A stretch of DNA of 64,000 nucleotides, taken from the NCBI GenBank assembly GCA_036417435.1, contig CM070913.1, positions 21,854,680 to 21,918,679 on the forward strand, given 5' to 3'. Every line of letters begins with the position of its first letter. The stretch's first letter is position 1. Positions 11,637 to 24,444 of the stretch are shown here, in pieces. The position numbers were made by a program, and so were the translations under genes. This DNA comes from Inia geoffrensis. Taxonomy: Eukaryota > Chordata > Mammalia > Artiodactyla > Iniidae. The notes under the pieces are model-generated. The model saw nothing but the letters and a program-made list of their open reading frames with translations, ran no database searches and was not told the origin of the DNA.

Positions 11637-13289
11637 GCTTCTTCCACCATTATCAGAAATGCCTTCGTCCCATTCTTGTAGAGACCCACATCAAGACGAT
11701 ATTCCACCTGGCTCCAGAAATGGGGAGTGAAACATAGGTGTTTCCAATGTAGGTGGAGCAGACAGGAAACAAAATCGATTTCATAAACGGCATGCTTTTT
11801 GCAGAGTATGCCATTGTCATAGATGAAGGCCAATAAGAGTTTAGACATTGTCTGTGATCTTCTGAAGAGTTAATAATCTAGTTGGGAAGATAAGCATACA
11901 TGCATAAAGGAAGAGAGGGCTTCTATTTAAAAAATGAAAAGAAACAAAAGAGGCAAGAAACAATATAATAAAGCCCTTGGTTGGTGTAACATTTGCCAGT
12001 TGAAGTGTACAGTCTAAGATCTTTGCACAAGGAAAACATCACAGAGGCTTTACTGGGAATAGCAAGACATGAGAGTGGAGAGGTCATTTGTCTCTCTGGT
12101 TGTAGGCATTTGATCATGAAATATAGACCAAATGATAAGGCACTCTTCAATTTTTAAAGCACATTCTTACAAACATCATGGCTCATTAGTTTTACAACTT
12201 TAGTGGTGGCTTGTCAATTATATTGTTAAGGTTCAATATGTTTTTAAGAAGTGCTATTTTACAGGAACTACCTCGGTGCTAGTGTCAATAATTTCTCTTT
12301 GGCTGATGACGGACCAATCTCAAAAGCCCTGAGATTCAATACAGTAAAGTACTGTGCACGTCTCAAATTCACAAGAGGACTCATTAAACTTTGTTGTCCA
12401 TCCCTGACTGACTTCCAAATAATTTTGATGCTTGGGTGGGAGAGATGCTGTATAAAAAGAAGAAAGATGGATTTATAGACTGTTTCTTTATACGCTTGTC
12501 TACTTGTTTGTTTTCTTGCTCTTAAATTTCAAAATCCTACAGTAACTGGAATGGGCTTAACCATGTACTGCCCAGAGGGGATTAAGGCAATAATGAAAGG
12601 GGATTAAGGAAATTGAGGTTCAGCCTGAAGAATACCTCCCCATGCTGGCATGGCAAGTATGTTGTTTTATGAAAAATATATGCAACTCCCCTTCCTGAAA
12701 AATCGTGTGTTTTGTTACGATGGTAAATATGCCACCTTTTCATGTGGGCCTGCTGTTCCTCTGCTTGGTATGTTAGCAGAAAGGACAAAGGTTTACTTTC
12801 ATGTCAAGGATAAAGCCCCAAACTGATGAGACTTTGCAAATGAGAGCTCATGCAGTCTTTTAGAAATGTTGTCATTGTCCCTGGAAGTAGGAGTAGACAT
12901 GTCCTCATCATCCAGACGTTCAGAGCATCCACTGTCCTCGAATTGACTCCACCGGCCTGGAATCAACAGAGTTTGAAGCTAGTGATTTTAGGTGCCATAC
13001 GTAGCTTGCACCTGCAGTTCTGAGTAAGGTGTTTTCAACCAAACAATAATATGCTCCAATCATTCACTCTGCCTTCTTATACAAAAGCTTCCTCCTCAGA
13101 CAAGAAAAATATACTATAAAATATATTAATTGATTAAATATATACTAGAATGATACATCTATGTGTAAGCTGGGCACTTAACTTTCTACCAATCTTGTCT
13201 TAATCCAGAAAATACCATAAATATGAAACTTTGGCCAAAATAGGCCCTTAATTTCATCTTTATCAACCATTATTTCCTGAAATCCAAGG

Positions 13290-13535
13290 GCAGGAACAGA
13301 CATTTATTGGAAACTCACTCTGTGAAAGAGATGATATCAAGTCATTTAAGTCTATTATCTCCATTGATCCTCATGACCTAATTTTGAGATAATTGTCATT
13401 ATCCCTATTGTACAGGTGAGGAAACCGAGGCAGAGAAAATTTAAGTAAACTTCCTATGGTAATTCAGCTGATAAGTGGAAAGTCCAGTATTGAACCTCAA
13501 ATTTTATGCTATTTACTACATCACTGCTAGATAAC
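13290..13535 (-). repeat. MIR SINE, antisense
   Basis: It reads CAGACATTTATTGGAAACTC, then ATTATCCCTATTGTACAGGT, then GAGGAAACCGAGGCAGAGAA, then CAGCTGATAAGTGGAAAGTC: the reverse complement of MIR over nearly its full length. Confidence 0.85.
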
Positions 13536-14666
13536 CATTATGGAACTGCTGGTAGCTTACAGAATTCATCAATTCACCTCTTCTTTAAAAAAATTATGTA
13601 TCTATGAGCCCAAAGCTGGGAGTATTCAAGAGATTATAAAACAAGGATAATGAATAAGGAAGGAGCCTATAAAGATTCCTAAAAAGTCAAAGGGCAGGAT
13701 TAGCAGGTGTTACGACAGGATGCAATTAAGACATATCGTGATAAAGCACCAAATATTGCATCTTTGAAACATTTAAGAAAATGATTTATCTAGATTAGGA
13801 TCTTGGTAAGAAAACTATTCATATGAGACAAGTTGTACTGGAATTTCATTTTGCAGCCCTTTTTAAAAAACATAAGTGTATAAAATTTGTGTTGTAATGA
13901 GTTTCACCGGGATGGATTATTACTGCCGTTGAGTATCTGATGTGAATATCATGTTGTCTTAGAATGGTCACTGCTGGAGGGCAGAGAGCACACTTGATTG
14001 ACTTTTGATAGCTTGATAAAGCAATCCAGTTGATTTTAAGGCAGCCCCTGATGGCATCTGCCAAGCTTGGAGAGAAATGGCTTTAACTCTGGAATTTGGT
14101 GACAAGTAAGAACCTGCCAGACCTGAGGCTGGGTTCTTGCTGGTTACTAGTCTAAAATGTCTGAGGTGTTTTGTGCCTGGTGGCTTTGTCTCAATGCCAA
14201 AGTCGGCTTCTCTCTGTTGTATTTTGTTGGCTTCTGCTGCCCTGAGTCCTTTCCTGGCTACTGGCATGGCTCCACCTCCTTGATTAAGTAGGGGGTTCTA
14301 ACACCTCCAGTTTATTCCTATCCCCGAGTTTTCCACCTTTCCCTGAATCTTCCTGTTTAAACTATTATCCGGTCCTACCAAGCTTGGCAAGATATACGAA
14401 ATAGCAGCACACAACCCAAAAGCATTTTATGATATTTCTCTGCCTAGGTGATGCAATTCATAGCAAGGTGGGTTTGGGGGGATGGGTAGAAGTGGGGAAG
14501 CATTCCTTTCATTCTTTTGCCAAAGCACCTTCTGGAGTTTTTTGCTCTTCTGTTTTGCTTTTCCGTTGTCACGACTGCTTAGAAGTAAGAAAGCATCCCA
14601 AATATTTCGACTTACATTTTCTTACACAGAGACTCTCATCCATGCGTTTGATGACAGACAGTTGTG

Positions 14667-14697
<31 letters not shown>

Positions 14698-15241
14698 TGC
14701 CCCTTTCTCTAAATCACAGATAATCCTGAGCAGAGTTGGTGGTTTTTTCAAATGGTTGCAAATCCCCAGCCCATGTGATAAAAGATGCTGACATTAATAT
14801 TCTGGGGTGCAAGCTAATTCCTTCAGCCCAGCTGTGAGGCAGAGGCTCTGTGACCGAGGTGAGACTGCAGCAATGTGCAGTGTGTGCAGGGTCCTCTGAA
14901 AGGCTGATCTGTTACTTGCACCTTGTGCAAATTATGGCAGCTTGACTGTTTCCATGGGTGAGCAGAAGTGGCTGTTTTCTTGCTACTGCGTTCAATTTAC
15001 TGGCTGCCTCGAAAGATTCAGAGTGGGCCCTAGGTTTGACTATTAACTATTTACATCCTGTCAGTTTCTAGACTTCAATCATCCTTGAACCCTCTGGCTT
15101 ATACAGGAGAGATGAGGAGAGATGAGTAAACACAATAGCATGAAATCAAATAGTATTTAGCTCCTGTCTCTGCAGTGTGTTCATTAAGCAAATCTCCATG
15201 TCACGTTGGGCCCCCTAGAGCATCAAGCTGCCCAGTGTTTT
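13536..15241. other. Unique sequence with a poly-T tract
   Basis: No gene was recognised. A T run at 14667-14688 interrupts it. The 14.8-15.1 kb part is relatively GC-balanced and repeat-free, but I see no exon structure. Confidence 0.4.
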
Positions 15242-15603
15242 GTTTTGTTTTTTTATAAATAAATTTATTGATTGAGTTTTTTGGCTGCATTGGGTCTTCG
15301 TTGTTGTGCACGGGCTTTCTCTAATTGTGGCGAGCGGGGGCTACTCTTCATTGCTATATTTGGGCTTCTCATTGCGGTGGTTTCTCTTGTTGTGGAGCAT
15401 GGGCCCTAGGCACGCGGGATTCAGTAGTTGCAGCGCATGGGCTCAGTAGTTGTGGCTCGCAGGCTCTAGAGCGCAGGCTCAGTAGTTGTGGCGCATGGGC
15501 TTAGTTGCTCCACGGCGTGTGGGATCTTCCCGGGCCAAGGCTCAAACCCATGTCCCCTGCATTGGCAGACAGACTCTTAACCATTGCGCCATCAGGGAAG
15601 CCC
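15242..15603 (-). mobile_element. Long CHR-1/CHRL-type SINE, antisense
   Basis: On the minus strand it starts GGGCTTCCCTGATGGCGCAA, carries the tRNA-derived head, and continues through the long AGTAGTTGTGG / GCATGGGCTTAGTTGCTCC body to an AT-rich tail. The target-site duplication TGCCCAGTGTTTT is exact at 15229-15241 and 15604-15616 (13 bp). It belongs to the same tRNA-derived lineage as the CHR-2 copies but has a longer body and more substitutions, so it is probably older. Confidence 0.9.
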
Positions 15604-15782
15604 TGCCCAGTGTTTTAAAGAGTAACAGGATGTTAAGTTGCAAAGACTTCTTGCAGAGGAAAAGGACCCCCATCCTCCTTGTGACTTTTGGGATATATAC
15701 CAGCAATTAACCCTATATTTTTTATATCATCATGTGGTTATTTCTTACGCATTTTCTTATCTTCCCGTATAGATTTTCAGGT

Positions 15783-16024
15783 CCCTTTTTAAAATTTTAT
15801 TTTTTATACAATTTTTAAAGGTTACACTCCATTTACAGTTATTACAAAATACTGGCTCTATTCCCCGTGTTGTACAATACGTCCTTGTAGCCTATCTTAC
15901 ACCTAATAGTTTGCTCCTCCCACTCCCCCATCTCTCTATTGCCCACCCCACCCTCCGCACCCCCAACACTGGTAACAACTAGTTTGTTCTCTATATCTGT
16001 GAGTCTGCTTCTTTTTTGTACATG

Positions 16025-16059
<35 letters not shown>

Positions 16060-16154
16060 ATGGAATACTACTCAGCCCTAAAAAAAGAATGAAATTTTGC
16101 CTTTTGCAGCAACATGGATGGACTTGGAAGGCATTATGCTAAGTGAAATAAGTC
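15783..16154 (-). mobile_element. LINE-1 3' end with 5' inversion (twin priming)
   Basis: The left part (to about 16022) is antisense L1 3' UTR, including ACTGGTAACAACTAGTTTGT and CTGTGAGTCTGCTTC. The right part (about 16023-16154) is sense L1 ORF2 end, including AATGGAATACTACTCAGCCC and AACATGGATGGACTTGGAAG. Both lie inside one target-site duplication: ATAGATTTTCAGGT (15769-15782) and ATAGATTTTTCAGGT (16155-16169). A (TA)n tract (16031-16059) sits near the junction. The intervening L1 bases (roughly 80) are missing. Confidence 0.88.
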
Positions 16155-16239
16155 ATAGATTTTTCAGGTACTTGAGTTTAAAAAGTAATGTCTCCTTTGA
16201 ATCCTCTTCAGCTTCCAACCATACAGCTGGTTTAAACAC

Positions 16240-16325
16240 AACCCTTCTTGCATGTGAAGAGCTAAGCATAGTGTCAGACACACAGTATATGCTCCATAAA
16301 CATTTATTGCAATTGAAATTACTGG
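16240..16325 (+). repeat. Probable MIR/L2-type 3' tail fragment
   Basis: GAGCTAAGCATAGTGTCAGA ... TATGCTCCATAAACATTTAT resembles the 'commonly listed, N-mer sites then CAATAAATATTTG' tail shared by MIR and L2. It is too short to decide between them. Confidence 0.4.
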
Positions 16326-16559
16326 GGGAAAAAAGCAACAAGCTTTGATGGGATGCTTGATGCTTTGATGTTAGAGAGCGTCTGGGTCATCTGGACAGAG
16401 CTCCCTTTTTCTCCCCCCACTTCCTGGCCTCTGGACTGCCGTGTGGGACTCCAGGGCTCTGCCTTGGCTCTTGGCCCTTCACAAACAGCTCTGCCCTTCA
16501 ATCCCTCCAGCCCAATCTTTGTGACTCACACCCCAATGGTGCTCTGTTCTGCAGCCGAA

Positions 16560-16890
16560 ACCAGCCCTGCTGTCCCTGCTTTGGAGTATCTGTGCCTTGT
16601 CTGCTTCCTGTTTTCATGTTCTACCTGGAATGTCCTCCTGCCCCATACCTAGGTGACACCTCCTCGCTGAAGGCTTTCTTAACCTGCTCCATCAAACTGA
16701 CCCCTCTTTTTGTATCCTCAGGGTAATCTGTACACTCTTTAGCATTATTGAACTTATTTGTTAGATCAGTCTCTCCCCTACCAGATATAAGTTCTCAGCA
16801 AAGAGGGCTGTGTCTTGTTTGTCCTCGTAGCTCAGTAATTGACATATAAGGTGTGGTAAATAAATGTTTTTAAATAAAAGCATGAACATC
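16560..16890 (-). repeat. LINE-2 3' end, antisense
   Basis: CTACCTGGAATGTCCTCCTG, ACCCCTCTTTTTGTATCCTC, then GATATAAGTTCTCAGCAAAG, GGCTGTGTCTTGTTTGTCCT and GTAAATAAATGTTTTTAAAT follow the reverse-complement order of the L2 3' end. Confidence 0.75.
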
Positions 16891-17714
16891 TGTTCCCATG
16901 TGTCCGTTTCTAGGGTAATACTTGTCTTGCTCCCAACCACCCATGACACCCCCAGCTTCTGTCCATCCTCAAAGCGCTACCTGGTTGCTTGCCCCTGGCT
17001 CCCTTCCTGGCACTTTCCTGACCACTCTCTCTTTCTCTTACTTTCTAGATTTGCTCTCTACCTCTTGATGAAGATCTATTAATTACTATTATTTAGCACC
17101 GAAATGCTTTCTTCGTGGAGAGGGAGATGTACTTCCAAGAGTTTGTTTAGCGATAAAATGAGAGATAACAGCAATCTTGAGATAATTTAGTTCAATCCAA
17201 TTATCCAACACTAGGTGCTAAGGCAGATCTCATGAGAGGTCGTTCCTGCCAAAAGGAGCTTAAGGGCCGCAGTAGGCAGGGAGAGTCTGGGAGAATGAAG
17301 AGGCTGCAGATATAAGTCACAGCTTTTTAAAAGAGGGAGCTGAAAACATGACAAATAAAGAGCTGCACAGACTGATGGGGAGAGGAGAAACAAAAGCAGC
17401 CTCTGGTCCATTAGCTCAGAGAGAGTCACAGGGCTTGTAGGTGGTGGAGCCTCTTTGGGAAACAGGGTCTCGGCCCACAGAAGACGTGTCGCATCAGCAT
17501 TTAGTCAGAATGGAAGGATCCTGTGCTGTCAGGCATGACCATTGTTTTGGTCATAGATATGGTTACTGGGCTTATCCCTTGGAGAACCTGAGTCTTAACA
17601 TTGCCTCTTGTGGGTGGAGAGAGAAGAAGACAGAGAATTTTTTTTGTTTTTTAAATTTGTTTTTTGGTTTTTGTTTTCAATCACAGACCAAGGAAACAGG
17701 ATGGCTAAGAGAGA
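16891..17714. other. Unique sequence, no gene
   Basis: No repeat or coding feature was recognised. A 123-codon frame beginning at 17441 runs into the following MIR and a T-rich tract. Confidence 0.4.
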
Positions 17715-17935
17715 AACCCTGGGGCCACACTGCCTACATTTCAGGCCTAGCCCAGCCTCCTTTTAGCTGGATGAATTTAGGTATGTTATTAAGTAGGAAT
17801 CTTCCCATTTGAAACTTGTAAATGATAATTGACACCTACTTCCTAGAGAGGATTAAGTAAGATAGTGCCTATGGGGCTTTTAGCACAATAGCTGGCATGT
17901 AGTAAATGCTCAGTAAACTTTATCTGTTAATAACC
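17715..17935 (+). repeat. MIR SINE, sense
   Basis: The 3' half is clear: GAGAGGATTAAGTAAGATAG, then CACAATAGCTGGCATGTAGT, then AAATGCTCAGTAAACTTTAT. The 5' half is degenerate. Confidence 0.75.
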
Positions 17936-18499
17936 ATAATGCTTAATTTGATTTCCTAGAAAAGAGATTCCTACATTCAAACTGCTCTATCAGATTAATT
18001 GATATCTTTCTTTACTGATTATCTGAGATCATGGTGATTACAAAATACTGCAAAAATATTCTAATATAGCATATTTACTCACTTCCGTAAATCTACGTGC
18101 ATACTATTTTCAACAAAGATATTTCTTACATCACGCACTGTGCATACTGCTGAATATACACCTTCATCTGAGAACAGTGAAGGATGGCTGTTTCTCTGAT
18201 AGCCACAGATGAGGCAGGATAAAGGGAAAAGTGGCAAAAACAGAAAAAAATCATGATGCTAACACCCACGGAAATAAGGACAAGGTACAATGAGTCCAGC
18301 ACGGTCAAGCAGAGAACTAATCTGCCTCTTGACATTACTCCACTGAGTTGAGAGACAGCCTCTAAAGGGCAGTTCTGGGGTCCCTTTCCTTCCAGGGCAA
18401 GGTCATCTCCTCTCTTCAGCCAAGACTCTTTGAGAAAGGACACTCCTGGGTCATCTTTTCATTCATTGCCCTATAGCCGTGCCATGAACAGATTAAATA

Positions 18500-18640
18500 C
18501 ACATATGAGCTGCTGAGCTCATATGTGGCTAGTGAAACCAAGACACTGCATTTTTCCTTTCTTTCATTTTAATTAATTTAAATTTAGGCAATCATATTTG
18601 GCTGATACCATATTGGATCACACAGCTCTAAAATATCACA
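18500..18640 (-). mobile_element. hAT-Charlie-class MITE remnant, antisense
   Basis: The elements ATATGTGGCTAGTG, CATTTTAATTAATTTAAATT and ACCATATTGGATCACACAGC are in reverse order relative to the family seen at 46410-46971. No transposase is present. A perfect 12-bp inverted repeat sits at its left edge (18500-18511 against 18516-18527, loop GCTG). Confidence 0.65.
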
Positions 18641-18664
18641 GTGGATTATGGATACAAGTTTTAA

Positions 18665-19195
18665 GCAGGTGTTTTAATTATTTATTGCTGCCTAACAAAG
18701 CACCCCAAGGCTTAGCAGCTTAAAACTGCAACAACAAATTTTCTCACAATTTCGTAGTCTAGGCTGGGTAAGCTGTGTAGCTGTTCTCCTCCACATGGTG
18801 TTTGCTGGGACCGGAAGATCCAAGATGGCTCCTTCACTCTCCCATCTCATGTGTCAGCTATGGCGGACGAAACAGCTAGGGGCTGGCTGAGTATCTCCCT
18901 CTCTTCCCTCAAGTCTAGGCTTTCTTAAAACATGGTAGTCTCAGGGTAGTGTGACTTTTTACATGGGACTGGGATCCAAGAAGGAAAGAGGAAGCTTTTA
19001 GACCTCTTAAAGGCTGGGCTTAGAGCTAGCACAATATCTTTTCTTCCACATTCTATGAGCCAAGTAAGTCACAAGGCCAGCCCAGATTCAAGAAGAAGGG
19101 AACTAGACCTTAGCTCGCAATGAGAGGTGTGTCATGTGCATATAGGGAGAGGAGGATTTGTGGCAGCCACCTTTAGAGACTGCCACAACAAGTCT
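18665..19195 (-). repeat. MLT1-type MaLR LTR, antisense
   Basis: The left edge read on the minus strand is GTTTTAAGCTGCTAAGCCTT, then GGGGTGCTTTGTTAGGCAGC, which matches the 3' end signature of MLT1 LTRs. The body is degraded and ends near GACTGCCACAAC. MaLR elements are nonautonomous LTR retrotransposons, long extinct and without protein here. Confidence 0.65.
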
Positions 19196-22100
19196 AGTAG
19201 AGTTGACTGGCCACGAAGAGAGTTGACAAATAAAAAAATGAAAAGCAACCTAGAACACAAACAAAAATGGCTTTGTAAGGATCATAAAAAGGAGAAAAGA
19301 GAGGGGGGTGGAGAAGAGAGTCAAGTATCAGGAGACCTATGAAAGCAAAACACTATCAGACCAACCAGAAACCATGAGGATGACTGCCAGCCAAACCAAA
19401 GGTACACAGCTATGGACATTCATTGATAGGTACATAATAAAATATCCACAAAACTGTATCTCTGGTCTAGCTTTGCCTGCTGAAGTTCCTCATGCAAGCC
19501 GCTCATTAGTGATCTTCCTAACCTCCTCCAGGATGCTTGCCTCAATGTTTCACTCCTCCAGACCTCAGGGTCCCTCAAACAGAAAACCTCTGGAAACCTC
19601 TCAGCCTTCTTCAAACAAGAGCAGCAGGCTATATTTTTACTTTTATTTAATTGTAATTAATTTAAATGTAAGCAACCACGTAACTGAAAACCGTAACTGG
19701 AGCAGGCTATAAGAGCTCTTGCTTTAACGGCTCATCCTACTGGATGAATCAAACCAGATTTGCTCAAAGCAGAATCCCTCCACCCTCCCAAATCTGTAGC
19801 AATGGCACAGCACCCCACATGAAAAAAAGTGCTGGTCGTGCTATGAGCAGATCACAGAGCGCCTATGACAAAACCTGTGTATTGGAGCTCTGTAACTTCC
19901 CGTCAAGCTGAACTGGAAAGTAATATAACTAAAACAGCCTTCTAGAACTTGTCTTGCTGAGCCCTATCAAAGAAGTTTCCAACAGCCATTAGTATCTTAT
20001 TCCTTTTCTTAGAAATGCAATTTCTTAGCCCCTCTGTCAAATATGGAGACCAAACAATGGTCTAGATCATCAGTGAAAGGGACCAGACCAAAAAAAAAAA
20101 AAAAACTAAAAGTAGTATATGAAATTTTAATATAAATTTTTTTCCTCATTCATAAATGTAGCAAGACGTGTACACAATACCCAGAAATAGTGAGGACCCT
20201 ATGAATAGACTCACATTCTGCATGTGACCTGAGGCAGCTGGGAAGAGAATACAGAGAATCTTCACCACCAATCGAGAACCCACCTTCAGAATCCTGGACC
20301 CCTGTGCACCGAGGTTCTCTCAGTCCGAGCAGATGAATTGACTAAATGTTTACTCTTGAACTTCTTTGAACACCAACTTCTGCTTTTCAGTTTGTCATGT
20401 CAATTTGTCTGAAATGGAAAACTGAATAGTTATTTCAAAAGTACAGATGGAGTCCCTTGTTTATAGTATAATTCTTTACACCAAATGGAACTGCAGGAGG
20501 TTCAAAATTTATAAAGGTCTTCCAAAAATCCAAACACATTATTCATTTCAACAAATCTGACAATTTTTGAACTACATAATTTTTTGAACAATTTTTTTTA
20601 GTCCATTCGTGTTAACTGAGGTTAATCTGAAGATACTGCTACTTTCCAAAAAGAAGTAGTTGAATTTCAAAAGGCAATTTACGCCAGAACATAATTCAAG
20701 CTGGACTTTCTATCTTGGGTGAACAAAGAAAGTACCTGTAGTAAGGGCATTGAAATTAAAAACAAACAAACAACAAAAAAAAGAAACTAGTCTAACTCAT
20801 TTTACAGGTAGCAGATAAATGCTTTTAACAAGCGGTAATGGGTTTTAATCCACTTGCATGAAAGATATAGACATTAGCTTTTCCCATCTCCCGTTAACTC
20901 TTATACTATTGTAATTACGTTTGTTATAAGCATTTGGTTTTGTGCTTTAAAAAAACAGATTTTTTGTGTGTATGTGAGGTGGGGATAGTAAAATTTAATG
21001 GGAAAATAAAATGATTTTAATTTATTTCAGTAAATCATGTTGGCTAGAGAGATTACGGCCTACACTAGCTGATATGTTGACAATTCACCATGGACAAGGT
21101 GTTCCCATTATAGGTGATTTTCAAAGCATGTTTTTGGAGAGAGCACTGTAAATGTCTGGGTTTTTTTTGGCATATTTTAAAATTTTGTATGCTAAAATTT
21201 CTATCTATAAGGATTGATGAACAGAGAACAGGGAAAGCAGGAAGTCCTGTCAATTTGGGGGCTTTTAGACTTTCTTTTTCTTTTCTTTTTTTCCAAAAGA
21301 GAAATACAAATTGCTGCTTGAAATAAAACTAGTTCCTATCTCTGGATGCCCTCGATGACATGTTAGTGGTGGATCTGATTTAGATGGGAGAGAAATCCAA
21401 ACCTGAGTTTTCCAAATCACCTTTGCATTTTACTGCTGATGGACACAATAAAAATAAGAGCGCTAAGCCCTAGAGAGCAGGTTCCCAAAGAAAAAAATAG
21501 ATGATGTGCAAAGTGACTTCCATAATGAGATGAACCAGCCACTTCAGTACACCTTTCTGATACCATCAAAGATACTGTAGAGAGAACAAAATCTAACCCT
21601 CTTTCCTTTTAAAAATGAATCTCCTTCAAAACAACAAAAGAGAAATTTGGAATTTCATAAGGATTACTCAGAATCCTCCAAAGTAGTCTGAGCTTTGTCA
21701 AATATGGATTTCAATGTCAGTAATTTAAGGCTAGCTTTATGAATACAATGTCTATCTCCAGCAGCTGGGCCATATTATTTCAGTGACTTTTTTTATGCTG
21801 AAGTTGGCTATAAGTTCTATGCTTGATTTATGAAGCAAAACACTCTATTTACTGTACAATGCTATAGTGCTGACATGTGGGGTCAGTCCATAATGCATTT
21901 GGAGTGGAGTGTGGGAGCAGGGTTAAATGAGCAAAACATTCAGTGGTTATGAATGTAAAATGTGGCTTTTACAAAAAGAAAGCTAGATTCGAAGGGCCCA
22001 AATGAAAATTGGGACAAACAGTAGCAAGCCATTTGAATTTATTTGTAAGCACAAAGGTTATATTTGACTAGGCAACTTTGGACGGAAGGGCGGAAAAATG

Positions 22101-23900
22101 TAAAAAAATAAAATAAAGAAAAACGAAGGTACAGACGTCCCAACAACCCTCAGGGTAGTAGAGTTCCATAAGCTCTGGAACTTCTCAGGCTCATCTGGGT
22201 CCGCCATGATAATGATGGCTTCTTTTTCAGGAAGTCAGAAATATGGGAAAAACAGGGAAATGACCAGTATGAATATTTGTAGAATTGATCAGAATTGTCC
22301 AATTTGGGCCGTCTGTAACCTGAAAAGCCTCAGACATGTGCACTAATATAACACAGAGGTAATTTCATCATACTCTGAATTTTAATTCTAAAATGAAAAC
22401 GAAGCACTCTTGTAGCTTCTATCTTATAGAATCAACAAAGGAGGAAATAAAGGGATCCATGGTAGAGAGGACCACTGAATTTCTCTTCTGGTAGGTTTGT
22501 TTGCTTTGTTTTTGTTTTTTGTTTTTTTCTTTGGAGGGGAGCAATTTTCCAAACGTTATCAAATGGCCATGAAAATCATGTGGAGTCCAGGTGTGAGATG
22601 GAGAATATCAACTTGGAAAGAGCCCGTCATACGATTTGCTGGTCCTTCAATTAACCTGTGAATCTCTCCCACATTCAAATCCTTCTGAAACCCTGCACCT
22701 AAGTACAGACAGCAGAACTCGAGAATTAAATGCTCCAAGTCTGTACCACATGGAAATTGTAGGAGGCTTTTCTTCATGTGTTGAGTGTCTGAGAGCATAC
22801 CAAGAGCGTCGAGCTTGTTTCAGGAGTATGCTACAGGAAGATGTGAGTCCCAGATAGTCAACTGCATAAAAAGAAAAACAAGCAAGAACTTGGCCGGACC
22901 TGAGAAACAGCTGCAAAGTCATTGGTAAAAAGGACAGAAAAAAAGTGAATGAGAACAACACCTTTGTAGAAACCAATCATTTTGGAGGCCGATTAATCTT
23001 GTTGTTTCCATTCAAGATACGGCTGCCACTACTGCTTAACGCCTGTCAGAACTGGACACTATTTTACAGTGAAAATAAGACCCACTTGAAAAAAATCAAA
23101 GTGATTGCTTTTGAGAAAACATTCATCCATTTTTTTTCCGGGTTCTCCTCTGACATGAGGGGCGACTTTGCCAGGGTTACCACGTGACAACGCGGACGCT
23201 GATCCTGAAAGTGGAACAGCCACTTACAAAATATTAAAGCTGCCTTAAACAGATTCACTCTACGAAAAAACGTATTCAAAAGGTAATGCTCCGAAGCAAT
23301 TGAATACTGTAAATTTATCTTACAGGGAGATCATTCTTAGATACCAAGGGTGTGACCCAAATGCTTCAGTGAAACTTACTTTCCTGCTAGCTAAGGAGAG
23401 AATGACAAATACCTTCTAATTTGATTAACTCAGGATGAAAGCTGGTGGGTCTCCTGCCCCGCTGTGACTGATAAGATTCCAGCTTAATAGCTGCAGTCAG
23501 GGAATAGCCCCTGCCTTCATTTGGGACAACACTTTCACTATCACGGTGATGGAATATTTTATCAGTCTAAGAGAGGGAGGGAAATACAAGCATCTGTGCT
23601 CCCAAGAGTCTTGGAAGGCCTCCACATTTTGGCTTGAACTAGAAGGTTGGATTTGGTAGGGGCCGCAGCCCCAGGAGCTCAGTAGATAACCCAGTACCAG
23701 TGAGGCTGCCGCCAACCCGATCCAAAGCACTATTAGATACCTGTTCTTTCTGTTGAAACAAAGTAGGGAGTACAATGACACTTTTGTAATAGGCAAAAGC
23801 AAAACTGGAATCCCACCCCTTGGAGTTAATAGAGCAATTTTATGCACATTCATCATCCATGTTTTCTTTAAAAAAAGAAACAAGTATCAATAAATAGATG
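19196..23900. other. Unique sequence, no gene recognised
   Basis: This is the longest repeat-poor stretch in the left half. It holds an A run near 20091-20105 and several unexplained frames, the longest being 134 codons (+, 19308-19712) and 128 codons (-, 23497-23883). None shows a known domain. The 21.7-21.96 kb portion looks low in repeats and could be conserved noncoding DNA, but only a cross-species alignment can show that. Confidence 0.4.
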
Positions 23901-23999
23901 CATTAAAGGAGAAATCTGAACATTATCATACTTTTGCCTGTATTGAATTTTACACAGTTTTTGGACTTGTTATTATCCACTTTGACATCGATACACATC

Positions 24000-24354
24000 C
24001 AGTTCAAAACTAGGGGCATATATTGAAGCGCTACTGGAGAACGGACTTGAGGATATGGGGAGGGGGAGGGGTGAGCTATGAGAGGGCGAGGGAGGGGCAT
24101 GGACATATATATACTAACAAACGTAAGGTAGATAGCTAGTGGGAAGCAGCCGCTTGGCACAGGGATATCAGCTCAGTGCTTTGAGACTGCCTGGAGGGGT
24201 GGGATAGGGAGGGAAGGAAGGAGGGAGACGCAAGAGGGAAGAGATATGTCAACGTGTGTATATATATAACTGATTCACTTTGTTATAAAGTAGAGACTGA
24301 CACACCATTGTAGAGCAATTTTAACCCAATAAAGATGTTAAAAAAAAAAAAAAA
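24000..24354 (+). mobile_element. 5'-truncated cetartiodactyl LINE-1 3' UTR
   Basis: GGACTTGAGGATATGGGGAG, GATAGCTAGTGGGAAGCAGC, TCAGCTCAGTGCTTTGAGAC, AACTGATTCACTTTGTTATA and CAATAAAGATGTTA plus an A run form the 3' UTR of the L1 lineage that was active in whales and relatives. The polyadenylation signal is AATAAA. No clear target-site duplication was found, so the left end is approximate. Confidence 0.9.
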
Positions 24355-24444
24355 AGGGCAACAAGACTTAGGGTATTGTTTTTCAACCCACTTGTGAAAG
24401 ATCAAAGGTGTATATCTTAAAAGGGAAACAGCATGACATCTGGA

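Larger units (their letters stand above)
10541..13289. other. Mostly unique sequence with short simple repeats
   Basis: No genes were recognised. The stretch holds an AT-only palindromic tract (11120-11202) and a short GGGGACAGGA tandem (11609-11636). Frames reach at most 105 codons and resemble nothing I know. Confidence 0.45.

Noticed and set aside
23497..23883. 128-codon minus-strand frame with a hydrophobic stretch
   Set aside because: No family resemblance, no supporting splice or promoter context. Its length is within chance for this much sequence.
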